From assembly GCA_027012915.1 (NCBI GenBank), contig JALUYN010000555.1, positions 1 to 8,654 of the forward strand: a stretch of 8,654 nucleotides of DNA. Direction: 5' to 3'. Source of the DNA: Cellvibrionaceae bacterium. GTDB taxonomy: Bacteria; Pseudomonadota; Gammaproteobacteria; Pseudomonadales; Cellvibrionaceae. A program made the translations under genes and the position numbers. Shown here piece by piece: positions 1 to 8,043 of this stretch; positions within the stretch are counted from its first letter, which is position 1; the number at the start of each line of letters is the position of its first letter. The notes beneath the pieces were generated by a model. That model was not told the DNA's origin. It ran no database searches and worked only from the letters and a program-made list of their open reading frames with translations.

Positions 1-1306
1 CGCCGAGACCGATAAGCCGACCATTATTTGCTGCAAAACTGTGATTGGCTTTGGCTCCCCTAATAAACAAGGCAAAGAAGAGTGTCACGGTGCGCCACTG
101 GGTGACGACGAGATTGCACTGGTACGCAAGACCCTCAACTGGAACCACGGTCCATTCGACGTTCCCGCCGATGTATACGAAGGTTGGGATGCCAAAAAAG
201 CCGGTTCTGAAGCTGAAGCCGAGTGGAATGCGCGCTTTGAAGCCTATAAAGGCGCCCACCCTGAGCTGGCGGCCGAGTTCGAGCGCCGCGTAATCAAGGG
301 CGACCTGCCTGCGGACTTCTCTGAAAAAGCCGATGCCTATATTCGCCAATGCCAGGAAAAAGCCGAAAAAGTCGCTTCGCGCAAAGCATCACAAAACACC
401 CTCAACGCCTTTGGTCCTCTGCTGCCAGAATTGCTGGGCGGCTCCGCGGATCTGGCCGGCTCCAACCTGACTCTGTGGGGCGGCTGTAAAGGCGTTGAAG
501 CCAAGGACGCCAGCGGTAACTACATCTACTACGGTGTGCGCGAGTTCGGCATGAGCGCCATCATGAACGGCATCGCCCTGCACGGCGGTTTCGTCACCTA
601 CGGTGCCACCTTCCTGATGTTTATGGAATACGCCCGCAATGCCGTGCGTATGGCTGCCCTGATGAAGCAACAGAGTATCTTCGTATACACCCACGACTCC
701 ATTGGTCTGGGCGAAGACGGTCCAACTCACCAGCCGGTTGAGCAGATTGCCAACCTGCGCACCACCCCCAACATGCAACTGTGGCGCCCCTGTGACACCG
801 TGGAATCCGCCGTCTCCTGGAAAGCCGCCGTTGAGCGTCGCGATGGTCCATCTTCTCTTATCTTTAGTCGTCAGGGTCTGGCACCACAGCCTCGCTCTGA
901 AGAGCAACTGCAGAATATTGCCCGCGGTGGTTACGTCCTGAAAGACAGCGACGGCGCCCCGGAAGCGATTATTATCGCCACAGGCTCAGAAGTAGAGCTG
1001 GCGGTAGCCGCTGCCGATCAACTGACCGCACAGGGCAAAAAAGTTCGCGTTGTTTCCATGCCTAGCGCCGAAGTTTTCTGCGCGCAAGACGCCGAGTATC
1101 GCCAGCAGGTTCTGCCGCTGGAAATTACCGCTCGCGTTGCCGTGGAAGCTGCACACGAGGACTACTGGTACAAGTTTGTCGGCCTCGACGGGCGCATCAT
1201 TGGCATGAGCACCTTCGGTGAATCTGCCCCGGGCGGCGAGCTGATGAAAGAATTCGGCTTCACCGTAGAAAACGTAGTAGCTGCAGTTGAGGAAACTCTG
1301 GGTTAA
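1..1306 (+). CDS. tkt: Transketolase, C-terminal two thirds (5' end outside window)
   Basis: Transketolase is a cytoplasmic, thiamine-diphosphate-dependent enzyme of the pentose phosphate pathway that moves two-carbon units between ketose and aldose phosphates. The reading frame is open from base 2, so the gene is cut by the window edge. About 434 residues remain of a family length near 665. Visible family landmarks are the [13 protein letters not shown] and CHGAPLG block (bases 35-100, His codon at 86), [14 protein letters not shown], the REFGM motif with the catalytic Glu codon at 542-544, [15 protein letters not shown], and [13 protein letters not shown]. The C-terminal domain then runs to a TAA at 1304-1306. 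All expected blocks are in order with no frameshift. Epd starts 24 bases downstream, which suggests one transcript. The match is close enough that another thiamine enzyme (DXS, pyruvate dehydrogenase E1) is very unlikely. Confidence 0.97.
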   Translation, partial: AETDKPTIICCKTVIGFGSPNKQGKEECHGAPLGDDEIALVRKTLNWNHGPFDVPADVYEGWDAKKAGSEAEAEWNARFEAYKGAHPELAAEFERRVIKGDLPADFSEKADAYIRQCQEKAEKVASRKASQNTLNAFGPLLPELLGGSADLAGSNLTLWGGCKGVEAKDASGNYIYYGVREFGMSAIMNGIALHGGFVTYGATFLMFMEYARNAVRMAALMKQQSIFVYTHDSIGLGEDGPTHQPVEQIANLRTTPNMQLWRPCDTVESAVSWKAAVERRDGPSSLIFSRQGLAPQPRSEEQLQNIARGGYVLKDSDGAPEAIIIATGSEVELAVAAADQLTAQGKKVRVVSMPSAEVFCAQDAEYRQQVLPLEITARVAVEAAHEDYWYKFVGLDGRIIGMSTFGESAPGGELMKEFGFTVENVVAAVEETLG

Positions 1307-1330
1307 GCCCGGAGTTCTCCACTAGACTCT

Positions 1331-2353
1331 ATGAGCACGCCCTATCGTCTGGCCATCAACGGCTACGGTCGCATAGGGCGTTGTGTTCTCAGAGCTCTGT
1401 TTGAGAACAATCTGCAAGATAAGTTGCAGATTGTCGCCATCAACGAGTTGGCCGACTGCAAGACCATCGCCCACCTCACCAAGTACGACTCCACCCACGG
1501 ACGTTTTCCTCTGTCTGTCGAACTGGGCGATGACCAGTTGATCATCGACAATCAGCGCATTCGCATTTTGCACCACGAAGCCATTGAGCAATTGCCCTGG
1601 GGCGAGCTGAATGTGGATCTGGTGTTGGAATGCACGGGTGCATTCAGCGATCGCGCCACAGCCGAAAAGCACATTGAGCAGGGCGCCAAGCGGGTACTCT
1701 TTTCGCAACCATCAGAAGCCAGCGTTGATGCCACCGTGGTATTCGGCGTTAATGAGGACTCACTTAGAGCCCGGCATCGCATCGCCTCCAGCGCCTCTTG
1801 CACCACCAACTGCAGCGTGCCCGCGATCAAGGCTCTGCACGATGCATTTGGCGTGGAGAGTGGCATCATCACCACTTTGCATTCGGCCATGAATGACCAG
1901 CCAGTGATCGACGCCTACCACCATACGGACCTCAGAAAAACCCGCTCGGCCATCACGTCCATGATCCCCGTGGACACCGGTCTGGCCAAAGGTATCGAAA
2001 GGGTATTACCTGAACTCTCCGGCTGTTTCGCCGCCCAGGCTATGCGAGTTCCCACCGCCAATGTATCGGCCATCGATCTGACTCTTAGCGTCAGACAGGC
2101 GGTGAGCGTTGCCGAGGTCAATGCCGCCCTGCGACAAGCCGCCAACAGCCGTTTCAATGGCATTATGAGTTACACCGAGGAGCTGCTGACCTCCTGCGAC
2201 TTCAATCACGACCCGCACTCCGCCATTGTCGATGCCGGGCAGACCCGCGTAGCCGGCCGACAAATTAAGGTTCTGCTGTGGTTCGACAATGAATGGGGCT
2301 ACGCCAACCGCATGCTTGATGTCAGTCAACACTGGTTAAACTTGCCGCACTAA
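1331..2353 (+). CDS. epd: D-erythrose-4-phosphate dehydrogenase (GAPDH family)
   Basis: This is an NAD-dependent oxidoreductase of the GAPDH family, 340 aa. Epd oxidises erythrose-4-phosphate to 4-phosphoerythronate, the first step of the DXP-dependent pyridoxal phosphate pathway. Seen: the Rossmann motif NGYGRIG (residues 10-16), the active-site SASCTTNC block with Cys157, the base His184 in [10 protein letters not shown], and C-terminal [14 protein letters not shown]. The features that favour Epd over glycolytic GapA are INELAD at 37-42 (GapA usually has IND), [23 protein letters not shown] and [11 protein letters not shown]. These match Epd proteins as I recall them. The position between tkt and pgk is the usual Epd position in gammaproteobacteria. 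The start is forced, because an in-frame stop lies at 1304 and no other start codon occurs between. The nearest GGAG (1311-1314) is too far away for a good ribosome site. A residual GAPDH activity is possible. Confidence 0.9.
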   Translation: MSTPYRLAINGYGRIGRCVLRALFENNLQDKLQIVAINELADCKTIAHLTKYDSTHGRFPLSVELGDDQLIIDNQRIRILHHEAIEQLPWGELNVDLVLECTGAFSDRATAEKHIEQGAKRVLFSQPSEASVDATVVFGVNEDSLRARHRIASSASCTTNCSVPAIKALHDAFGVESGIITTLHSAMNDQPVIDAYHHTDLRKTRSAITSMIPVDTGLAKGIERVLPELSGCFAAQAMRVPTANVSAIDLTLSVRQAVSVAEVNAALRQAANSRFNGIMSYTEELLTSCDFNHDPHSAIVDAGQTRVAGRQIKVLLWFDNEWGYANRMLDVSQHWLNLPH

Positions 2354-2430
2354 ATAAACCAAATACCCCTTTAGAGTTAAACCCAACCGCAGATTCCCGT
2401 CTAGACTGACTAAATACAGTCCAACTCAAC

Positions 2431-2446
2431 GGGGAGTTATTCCATA
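2431..2446 (+). promoter_or_regulatory. Shine-Dalgarno plus probable AUA start of the chemoreceptor
   Basis: GGGGAG (2431-2436) is followed by a 7-base spacer and an ATA codon at 2444-2446, in frame with the chemoreceptor. The frame is open back to a TAA at 2411-2413. Between that stop and the ATG at 2513 there is no ATG, GTG or TTG in frame. The next candidate, CTG at 2453, is 16 bases from the Shine-Dalgarno, too far. This site therefore decides the start, with AUA as a non-canonical initiator, unless the base is a mutation or sequencing error of ATG. Confidence 0.55.
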
Positions 2447-4081
2447 AAATTTCTGCGTGCCATCTCTATCCGCACACGCCTGACACTCATCGTTTCCGGA
2501 GTAATTCTGGGTATGGCGATCATGGTAGCGGTGAGCCTCTCAGCACAATACACCGAGCTGTATGATCAACAACAGGTGAAGGTGAAAGCCCTGGTGGAAA
2601 ATGCCTACAGCATTATGGATGCACACCACAAGCGACAGGTTGCGGGCATAGTCAGTCAAGAGCGAGCACAGCAGCAGGTCATGGAGGAGATCGAACGACT
2701 GCGTTATGAGGGCGATAATTACTTCTGGATCAACGATCACCAACCGGTGATGCTGATGCACCCCTTCAAACCCCAGTTGGTTGGGCAACTGCTGCGTGAC
2801 ACTGAAGACCCTGATGGCACACCGCTATTTCACAACATGGTGGAAATCGTCGAGAAAGACGGCCAGGGATTTATTCCCTACAAGTGGCCAAAACCCGGCG
2901 CCGACGAACCGGTGGACAAGATTTCATACGTTAAGGGCTTCAAACCCTGGGGATGGATCGTCGGCAGCGGTATTTATGTGGACAACGTCGACGTCATTTT
3001 TGCGGAGATGGTGACCACCACGCTGCTGATCGCCCTACTGGTGATTGTGTTGGTCGCCGGTTTTGTCTACTTCACCGGGCGCAGTATCCTGATTCCCACC
3101 AGCCGTGTGTCCGCATTAATGGAAAACATCGCCGAGGGGGAAGGGGATCTGACGCGGCGTCTGGAGGTGGAAGGCAATGATGAAATATCGGGCCTGTCCA
3201 ATAACTTTAATGTCTTTTGCGAAAAAATGCGTTGCTCGCTCAACAACCTCTCCAACAGCGCCTCCCACGTTGCCGAATACGCCGAGGAGCTGTCTCAAAC
3301 CAGTCAAGCCGTAAACAACGCCACGCAATTGCAGAATGACGCCAGCACCCAGGTGGCCGCCGCCATGGAGCAGATGTCAGTCAACGTCAAAGAGGTCAGC
3401 GGCAATGCCGACAATGCCGAACAGGCGGCGCTGGCGGCACAAACAAATACCCAATCCGGCAAAGAAACCGTCTCACAAACCATCGATCAAATCGGCTCGC
3501 TCTCCAATAGCATTGATAAGGTCAGTGCCGTTATTGGCAAGCTGTCCCAGGAGTCAGAAAACATCGGTACGGTACTGGATGTAATTCGCAGCATCGCCGA
3601 GCAAACCAATCTGCTGGCGTTGAACGCCGCCATCGAGGCCGCCCGCGCAGGTGAACAGGGCCGTGGTTTTGCAGTAGTTGCCGATGAAGTGCGCACTCTG
3701 GCCAGTCGCACCGGCCAAAGTACCGATGAAATTCAGCAGATGATCCAGCGTTTGCAAGCTGAGGCACAGGAAGCGGTAAACGCCGTCAGTGAAAGTCAGC
3801 AAACCTCCCAGGCCACCATCGATATCGCGAGCAAGGCCGACGCCGCACTGAGCGAGATCGATAAACTGATGGGAACCATCTCTGAAATGAACGGCCATAT
3901 CGCCCGCGCCACCGGCCAACAGGCCGAAGCCGTGGATGAAGTGAGCCTGCGCCTCAACGAGCTGGCTAGCATCGCCGATGAGTCGGCTGAAGTGTCGCAA
4001 AAGCTGGCCGCCACCAGCTCTCATCTGCGTGAAAACAGTCACGAGATGTCCGAGGTGGTGCACCGCTTCAAATTGGCCTAA
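2444..4081 (+). CDS. Methyl-accepting chemotaxis protein with single Cache sensor
   Basis: This is an inner-membrane chemoreceptor that signals through CheW/CheA to the flagellar motor. Numbered from the ATA at 2444 it is 545 aa: a short basic N-terminus ([11 protein letters not shown]), TM1 about 12-33, a periplasmic sCache_2-type sensor about 50-183 ([42 protein letters not shown]), TM2 about 190-211, HAMP about 212-265, then a coiled-coil signalling domain. The kinase-contact hairpin tip is near 386-416 ([20 protein letters not shown] and [10 protein letters not shown]). The tail ends HRFKLA with no CheR/CheB docking pentapeptide. Starting at the first ATG (2513) gives 522 aa and removes most of TM1, so I prefer the upstream start. 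The ligand is unknown; sCache_2 domains often bind small organic acids. Its place between epd and pgk is unusual, although it keeps the operon strand. The MCP call is near certain; only the start is in doubt. Confidence 0.93.
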   Translation: MKFLRAISIRTRLTLIVSGVILGMAIMVAVSLSAQYTELYDQQQVKVKALVENAYSIMDAHHKRQVAGIVSQERAQQQVMEEIERLRYEGDNYFWINDHQPVMLMHPFKPQLVGQLLRDTEDPDGTPLFHNMVEIVEKDGQGFIPYKWPKPGADEPVDKISYVKGFKPWGWIVGSGIYVDNVDVIFAEMVTTTLLIALLVIVLVAGFVYFTGRSILIPTSRVSALMENIAEGEGDLTRRLEVEGNDEISGLSNNFNVFCEKMRCSLNNLSNSASHVAEYAEELSQTSQAVNNATQLQNDASTQVAAAMEQMSVNVKEVSGNADNAEQAALAAQTNTQSGKETVSQTIDQIGSLSNSIDKVSAVIGKLSQESENIGTVLDVIRSIAEQTNLLALNAAIEAARAGEQGRGFAVVADEVRTLASRTGQSTDEIQQMIQRLQAEAQEAVNAVSESQQTSQATIDIASKADAALSEIDKLMGTISEMNGHIARATGQQAEAVDEVSLRLNELASIADESAEVSQKLAATSSHLRENSHEMSEVVHRFKLA

Positions 4082-4135
4082 AGCGAGGCAACCGAAGCTT
4101 TACTGAAAGATTACTAACGTAGAATTTCTTGTCCT

Positions 4136-4209
4136 GAGGCTGTGACGTAGCGGAGTGCTTTCCGGTATTATATCGCCTTTCAAAACCGCCCGGTGGTGGG
4201 CACAGCCTC
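4136..4209 (+). repeat. 9-bp perfect inverted repeat flanking the pgk promoter
   Basis: GAGGCTGTG at 4136-4144 is the exact reverse complement of CACAGCCTC at 4201-4209, with 56 bases between. The interval contains the predicted pgk promoter and a small hairpin (GCCC 4188-4191, GGGC 4198-4201). In a read-through mRNA from the chemoreceptor gene the arms could pair just upstream of the pgk ribosome site. A chance match in a spacer this size is not negligible. Confidence 0.3.
4142..4171 (+). promoter_or_regulatory. Candidate sigma-70 promoter for pgk
   Basis: GTGACG (4142-4147, 4 of 6 to TTGACA) and TATTAT (4166-4171, 5 of 6 to TATAAT) are separated by 18 bases. Transcription would start near 4178, about 50 bases before the pgk ATG. 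The preceding 60 bases show no intrinsic terminator after the chemoreceptor, so pgk could also receive read-through. This is a consensus match by eye only. Confidence 0.4.
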
Positions 4210-4226
4210 GAGATAAGAGTAACCCT

Positions 4227-5387
4227 ATGTCTGTAATCAAAATGACCGATCTGGATCTGGCCGGCAAGCGCGTGCTGATCCGTGAAGACCTCAACGTTCC
4301 CGTGAAAGACGGCGCTGTTACCAGCGACGCGCGCATCCGCGCTTCACTGCCCACCATCGAACTGGCACTTAAAGCCGGCGCTAAAGTGATTGTGATGTCT
4401 CATCTGGGCCGTCCCACCGAAGGCGAATACGCCGAAGAATTCTCCATGAAGCCTGTCGCCGATCACCTGGGTAAACTGCTGGGTCGCGAGGTTCCGGTGA
4501 TTAAAGACTGGCAGAACGGGGTTGATGTAGCCGAAGGCGAACTGGTGCTGCTGGAAAACGTACGCTTTAACGTTGGTGAAAAGAAAGACGCTGAAGAACT
4601 GTCAAAGGCTTACGCGGCTCTGTGTGACGTGTTTGTTATGGACGCCTTTGGCACTGCACATCGCGCCCAGGCTTCTACTCATGGCGTTGGCAAGTTCGCG
4701 CCTGTTGCCTGCGCCGGCCCGCTGTTGGCTGGTGAACTGGACGCCCTGGAAAAAGCTCTGGCCAACCCAGCGCGCCCGATGGTGGCTATTGTGGGTGGCT
4801 CCAAGGTTTCTACCAAACTGACGGTACTGGAAGCGCTGTCCGACAAGGTTGACCAGCTGATCGTCGGCGGCGGCATCGCCAATAACTTCCTGGCGGCCTC
4901 TGGCAAACCCGTGGGCAAGTCGCTGTATGAGCCGGACATGCTGCCTCAAACCGAAGCGTTGATGGCCAAGTGTGACATTCCCGTACCTACCGATGTAGTT
5001 ACCGGTAAAGAATTCTCCGAAAGCGCCGCGGCCGAGTTAAAAGCCTCCGGCGATGTTACCGAAGACGATATGATTTTCGATATCGGTCCCGATTCCGCTG
5101 CGGCACTGACCAGCATTCTCGCCGATGCCAAAACCATCATTTGGAATGGCCCCGTGGGCGTATTTGAATTCGATCAGTTTGGCGAGGGCACCAAAGCTCT
5201 GTCACAGGCCATTGCCAACAGCGACGGCTTCTCCATCGCCGGCGGTGGTGACACCCTGGCAGCGGTAGACAAATATGAGATTGCCGATAAAGTATCCTAT
5301 ATCTCCACCGGCGGCGGCGCCTTCCTGGAGTATGTGGAAGGTAAAGTCTTGCCAGCAGTTGCCATGCTGGAAGAGCGCGCCAAGTAA
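4227..5387 (+). CDS. pgk: Phosphoglycerate kinase
   Basis: This cytoplasmic enzyme interconverts 1,3-bisphosphoglycerate + ADP and 3-phosphoglycerate + ATP in glycolysis and gluconeogenesis. It is 386 aa, the normal size for the family. Seen: [11 protein letters not shown] (15-25, substrate-binding Arg and Asp), SHLGRP (58-63), DAFGTAHRA (139-147), GGSKVSTKL (190-198), the hinge and nucleotide domain with WNGPVGVFE (306-314), GGGDT (339-343) and STGGGA (360-365). The frame is open further upstream, to 4155, but the ATG at 4227 gives the standard N-terminus ([16 protein letters not shown]). It has an AAGAG-like ribosome site at about 4214-4218, and the upstream extension would overlap the promoter. 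The gene is followed after 140 bases by fba, the same order as in many gammaproteobacteria. No anomalies. Confidence 0.98.
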   Translation: MSVIKMTDLDLAGKRVLIREDLNVPVKDGAVTSDARIRASLPTIELALKAGAKVIVMSHLGRPTEGEYAEEFSMKPVADHLGKLLGREVPVIKDWQNGVDVAEGELVLLENVRFNVGEKKDAEELSKAYAALCDVFVMDAFGTAHRAQASTHGVGKFAPVACAGPLLAGELDALEKALANPARPMVAIVGGSKVSTKLTVLEALSDKVDQLIVGGGIANNFLAASGKPVGKSLYEPDMLPQTEALMAKCDIPVPTDVVTGKEFSESAAAELKASGDVTEDDMIFDIGPDSAAALTSILADAKTIIWNGPVGVFEFDQFGEGTKALSQAIANSDGFSIAGGGDTLAAVDKYEIADKVSYISTGGGAFLEYVEGKVLPAVAMLEERAK

Positions 5388-5395
5388 TTGTCAAT

Positions 5396-5489
5396 CGTCA
5401 TTGCGAAGAGCACAGCGATGAAGCAATCTTGTATAGCATCTGCCAAATTACAGAGATTGCTTCGCCATTTTTAGTGGCTCGCAATGACG
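5396..5489. repeat. REP/MITE-like imperfect palindrome between pgk and fba
   Basis: The outer ends CGTCATTGCG (5396-5405) and CGCAATGACG (5480-5489) are perfect reverse complements. So are the inner blocks GAAGCAATCT (5420-5429) and AGATTGCTTC (5454-5463). The 14-16 bases between outer and inner blocks do not pair across the arms; the right one carries its own small GCCA/TGGC hairpin. The loop is 24 bases (5430-5453). The CATTGCG...GAAGCAATCT layout matches, from memory, a palindromic repeat scattered between genes in many bacterial genomes. It codes for nothing. If pgk and fba share an mRNA it would form a large hairpin that might affect stability or processing. Confidence 0.8.
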
Positions 5490-5527
5490 GTGCAAAAAGT
5501 CAGATTAAAAATTAAAGAGGAAATATC

Positions 5528-6592
5528 ATGGCCCTGATTAGCATGCGTCAAATGCTGGATCACGCAGCCGAGTTCGGTTACGGCGTACCCGCATTCAATG
5601 TGAACAATCTGGAACAAATGCGCGCCATCATGGAAGCGGCCGACCAAACCGATTCTCCGGTAATTGTTCAGGCTTCCGCCGGTGCTCGCAAATACGCAGG
5701 TGCACCTTTCCTGCGTCACCTGATTCTTGCAGCGATTGAAGAATTCCCGCACATCCCAGTGTGCATGCACCAGGATCACGGCACCTCGCCTTCCGTATGT
5801 CAGCGTTCGATCCAGCTGGGTTTCAGTTCCGTAATGATGGACGGCTCTCTGGGCGAAGACGGCAAGACACCAACTTCTTATGAATACAACGTCGACGTGA
5901 CCAAACGCACCGTCGATATGGCTCACGCCTGCGGCGTATCCGTGGAAGGCGAGCTGGGCTGCCTGGGCTCTCTGGAAACCGGTGAAGCTGGCGAAGAAGA
6001 CGGCATTGGCGCTGCGGGCAAACTGACCCACGACCAAATGCTGACCGACCCTGAAGAAGCGGCGGACTTTGTTAAGAAAACCAACGTTGACGCCCTGGCC
6101 ATCGCCTGCGGTACTTCCCACGGTGCCTACAAGTTTACTCGTCCACCCACCGGCGACATCCTGGCCATCGATCGCATCAAAGCCATTCACGATCGCATCC
6201 CTGACACTCACCTGGTAATGCACGGTTCTTCCTCCGTTCCTCAGGAGTGGCTGGCGGTGATCAACGAGTTTGGCGGCGAGATTCCGGAAACTTACGGTGT
6301 ACCGGTTGAGCAAATCTGTGAAGGCATCAAGCACGGTGTACGCAAGGTCAACATCGATACCGATCTGCGTCTGGCGTCTACCGGCGCAGTACGTCGCTTT
6401 ATGGCCCAGAACACCAGCGAATTTGACCCGCGCAAATTCCTGAGCAAAACCGTAGATGCCATGAAGGATATCTGTATCGCTCGCTACGAAGCCTTTGGTA
6501 CCGCCGGCAACGCCAGCAAAATCAAAGCCGATAGCCTGGAGACCATGTTCCAACGCTACGAAAGCGGTGAGCTGGACGCCAAAGTTAAGTAA
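5528..6592 (+). CDS. fba: Class II fructose-1,6-bisphosphate aldolase
   Basis: This zinc-dependent aldolase cleaves or forms fructose-1,6-bisphosphate from dihydroxyacetone phosphate and glyceraldehyde-3-phosphate. It is 354 aa, the length of the CbbA/Pseudomonas-type class II subgroup. Seen: [10 protein letters not shown] (18-27), CMHQDHG (79-85) with the catalytic Asp83 and zinc ligand His84, VEGELG (139-144), [11 protein letters not shown] with zinc-binding His198, [10 protein letters not shown] with His232, and the phosphate-binding NIDTDLRLA (275-283). All catalytic positions are present. The start is well supported: AGAGGA at 5516-5521 with a 6-base spacer, and the N-terminus [13 protein letters not shown] is typical. 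It follows pgk after a palindromic repeat and is closed by a strong terminator, which marks the end of the central-carbon cluster. The symbol fda or cbbA is also used for this subgroup. Confidence 0.98.
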   Translation: MALISMRQMLDHAAEFGYGVPAFNVNNLEQMRAIMEAADQTDSPVIVQASAGARKYAGAPFLRHLILAAIEEFPHIPVCMHQDHGTSPSVCQRSIQLGFSSVMMDGSLGEDGKTPTSYEYNVDVTKRTVDMAHACGVSVEGELGCLGSLETGEAGEEDGIGAAGKLTHDQMLTDPEEAADFVKKTNVDALAIACGTSHGAYKFTRPPTGDILAIDRIKAIHDRIPDTHLVMHGSSSVPQEWLAVINEFGGEIPETYGVPVEQICEGIKHGVRKVNIDTDLRLASTGAVRRFMAQNTSEFDPRKFLSKTVDAMKDICIARYEAFGTAGNASKIKADSLETMFQRYESGELDAKVK

Positions 6593-6598
6593 TTGAGT

Positions 6599-6615
6599 CG
6601 GGTGTATTGCACCCG
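6599..6615 (+). other. Small hairpin just after fba
   Basis: CGGGTG (6599-6604) pairs perfectly with CACCCG (6610-6615) around a 5-base loop, starting 7 bases after the fba stop. It has no following T-run, so it is not an intrinsic terminator alone. It could protect the mRNA 3' end or assist the larger terminator 15 bases downstream. Confidence 0.35.
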
Positions 6616-6629
6616 CCTTGCTTGACCTC

Positions 6630-6665
6630 AGGGCTTTTGCGGCTACCGCAAAGGCCCTTTTATTT
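6630..6665 (+). terminator. Rho-independent terminator of the fba transcript
   Basis: A 13-bp stem (6630-6642 with 6646-6658, AGGGC...GCGG and CCGC...GCCCT, one G-U pair) closes on a 3-base loop (CTA). It is followed by TTTTATTTT (6658-6666). Stem length, GC-rich base and T-run are all those of a strong intrinsic terminator. It lies 38 bases after the fba stop and only about 20 bases before the next start codon. Confidence 0.93.
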
Positions 6666-6681
6666 TGTGATGGAAAAACCC

Positions 6682-7647
6682 ATGCCCCTGACACAGAAAG
6701 AACTGGATTGGATTCGCCACGAGCTTCCCGATCTGGATTTTTCACAAGCCACCAGCGACTTCGTCAACGAGCCTCAGGTGGCTGCCTATCTGGATCACTA
6801 CCACATTGATTTTGGCAACGAACTGAAAGACGTCTCACACAACTTTGGCGCCTTTCACAGCCAGGGGTTTAAACTGGCGTGCCATATCTGGCGCCCCGCC
6901 AAGCCGGTGGGCACTGTGTTTTTCCTGCACGGTTACACCGACAATGTCGGTTTGATGCAACACGCCATTCGCGAGCTACTGAAACACCACTGGGCCGTGG
7001 TGGCGTTTGATCTTCCCGGCCACGGCCTTAGCACCGGCGAGCGAGGCTATATAGAGAGCTTCAATCACTACCGCCTGTGCCTCGAGAAGTGCCTGCGTGA
7101 AGCTCGCGATAACCTGCCCGCCCCCTGGACTGGAGCCGGCCAAAGCACCGGAGGTGCGATCTGGTTCAACTATCTACACCACCAGCCAGAGGGACGTGCC
7201 ATCAAGACTCTGGTGCTGTTTGCTCCCTTGGTGCGCATCTACAATTGGCCCAAATTGCGTTGGCTATTGCCGATACTGAAGCCGTTTATCAAACGCACCA
7301 AGCGCAGCTTCAGTAATAACTCACACGACGAAAACTTCCTGCGCTTTGTTCGCGAACAGGATCTTCTTCAACCACCGGGTACTCCAGTGATCTGGGTTGA
7401 GGCCATGAAACAGGCTATCGATGATTTTCTCGCAGCACCCTCATTAGAATACAGTCTGAAAGTCATCGCCGGCGACGCCGATCGCACCGTCGATACGGAC
7501 TGGAATATGAAAGTGATTCGTGAAAAATTCCCCAATGCCGACATTTCAATTTTCAAGAATATTCGCCATCAGGTGGTTAACGAATCGCAACCCTACCGCA
7601 AGAAAGTTTTTTCCAGCATGATTAACTGGCTCAGCGCCTTCGAGTGA
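6682..7647 (+). CDS. Alpha/beta hydrolase, PldB/monoacylglycerol-lipase-like
   Basis: This is a predicted serine esterase or lipase of the Hydrolase_4 (PldB, COG2267-like) group, 321 aa, with no signal peptide and hence probably cytoplasmic. Seen: the oxyanion region VFFLHGYTDN (79-88), VVAFDLPGHGLSTG (106-119), the nucleophile elbow GAGQSTGG (GxSxG with Ser155), an acid in GDADRTVD (Asp267 the likelier of Asp265/Asp267), and His296 in NIRHQVVNES. The triad is complete. Residues 184-250 form the variable lid, with a basic, hydrophobic stretch (KLRWLLPILKPFIKRTKR, 191-208) that could touch membrane or lipid. I chose the ATG at 6682 because GGAAA at 6672-6676 lies before it; the in-frame ATG at 6670 has no ribosome site, and the TTG at 6607 would put the terminator inside the gene. 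Lysophospholipid or monoacylglycerol is a likely substrate, but this is not shown. Confidence 0.87.
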   Translation: MPLTQKELDWIRHELPDLDFSQATSDFVNEPQVAAYLDHYHIDFGNELKDVSHNFGAFHSQGFKLACHIWRPAKPVGTVFFLHGYTDNVGLMQHAIRELLKHHWAVVAFDLPGHGLSTGERGYIESFNHYRLCLEKCLREARDNLPAPWTGAGQSTGGAIWFNYLHHQPEGRAIKTLVLFAPLVRIYNWPKLRWLLPILKPFIKRTKRSFSNNSHDENFLRFVREQDLLQPPGTPVIWVEAMKQAIDDFLAAPSLEYSLKVIAGDADRTVDTDWNMKVIREKFPNADISIFKNIRHQVVNESQPYRKKVFSSMINWLSAFE

Positions 7648-7655
7648 AAACACTC
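7642..7655 (+). other. Short hairpin across the hydrolase stop codon
   Basis: GAGTG (7642-7646) and CACTC (7651-7655) form a perfect 5-bp stem around AAAA, overlapping the TGA stop at 7645-7647. There is no T-run after it, so I do not call it a terminator. HopJ begins 40 bases later and may be co-transcribed. Confidence 0.3.
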
Positions 7656-7695
7656 AACAAACAACTAACGTAAAAATTGTCACACAGGATCACCC

Positions 7696-8043
7696 ATGAC
7701 TTTGGAACAGCTGCTAGAACAGATAAAAACCAGCCCCGAAACCATCGAATTCGCCGACGTTATTGCCGTTATCGACGCCACCTACGATTTCGAACCCACC
7801 GGCTTTAACAATGGCGAAACTCGCAATGAAGCCGGGGAAAACAACGGCTCCTGTAAGATCTTTGCCTTCGCGAAGCTACAAAACCTGTCGGAGCCACAAA
7901 CTCTGGCCCTGTTTGGTGACTACTATCGCAGCGACGTACTCAAGCACCTGAGCAATACCGACCATCAGAATATTCGTAACTTTATGAAACAGGGTTGGGA
8001 CGGCATATTGTTTGACTCCAACGCTCTATCCAATAAGAGTTAA
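7696..8043 (+). CDS. HopJ-family small protein (function unknown)
   Basis: This is a 115-aa soluble protein of the family annotated as 'HopJ type III effector'. Recognised from the family core: FNNGETRNEAGENNGSCKIF (37-56), KLQNLSEPQTLALFGDYYRSDV (60-81) and DHQNIRNFMKQGWDGI (89-104). The length is full for the family. AGGA at 7686-7689, 6 bases before the ATG, supports the start. Members occur in many non-pathogenic gammaproteobacteria. Nothing here (no Hrp-box, chaperone or secretion genes) suggests a secreted effector, so the name should be treated as historical. The conserved Asn, Gly and Cys53 cluster might be a binding or catalytic site, but no activity can be assigned. It lies 48 bases after the hydrolase on the same strand and is likely in the same transcript. 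Confidence 0.9.
   Translation: MTLEQLLEQIKTSPETIEFADVIAVIDATYDFEPTGFNNGETRNEAGENNGSCKIFAFAKLQNLSEPQTLALFGDYYRSDVLKHLSNTDHQNIRNFMKQGWDGILFDSNALSNKS

Noticed and set aside
389..907. A 172-codon - strand open frame opposite tkt, and similar ones opposite the chemoreceptor (3554-4063)
   Set aside because: Both are antisense to clear conserved genes and have compositions typical of reverse-complement shadows (His, Gly and Val rich), with no motifs.
2404..2421. GACTG/CAGTC 5-bp inverted repeat around TAAATA before the chemoreceptor
   Set aside because: It is too short to call an operator, and no -35 lies at a proper distance from TAAATA. I also found no sigma-28 type flagellar promoter in this 90-base spacer.
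4155..4226. Extended N-terminus for Pgk from an upstream start at 4155
   Set aside because: The extra 24 residues are not part of the Pgk family, overlap the candidate promoter, and lack a ribosome site; the ATG at 4227 gives the standard N-terminus.
5471..6745. A 424-codon open frame on the - strand opposite fba
   Set aside because: It lies wholly across the certain fba gene and its terminator, has no recognisable domain, and is explained by the codon bias of fba. I treat it as a shadow.
7664..7672. ACTAACGTA occurs both here, before hopJ, and at 4113-4121, before pgk
   Set aside because: A shared 9-mer in two spacers might be a regulator site, but with only two copies, no symmetry and different distances to the genes I cannot support it.
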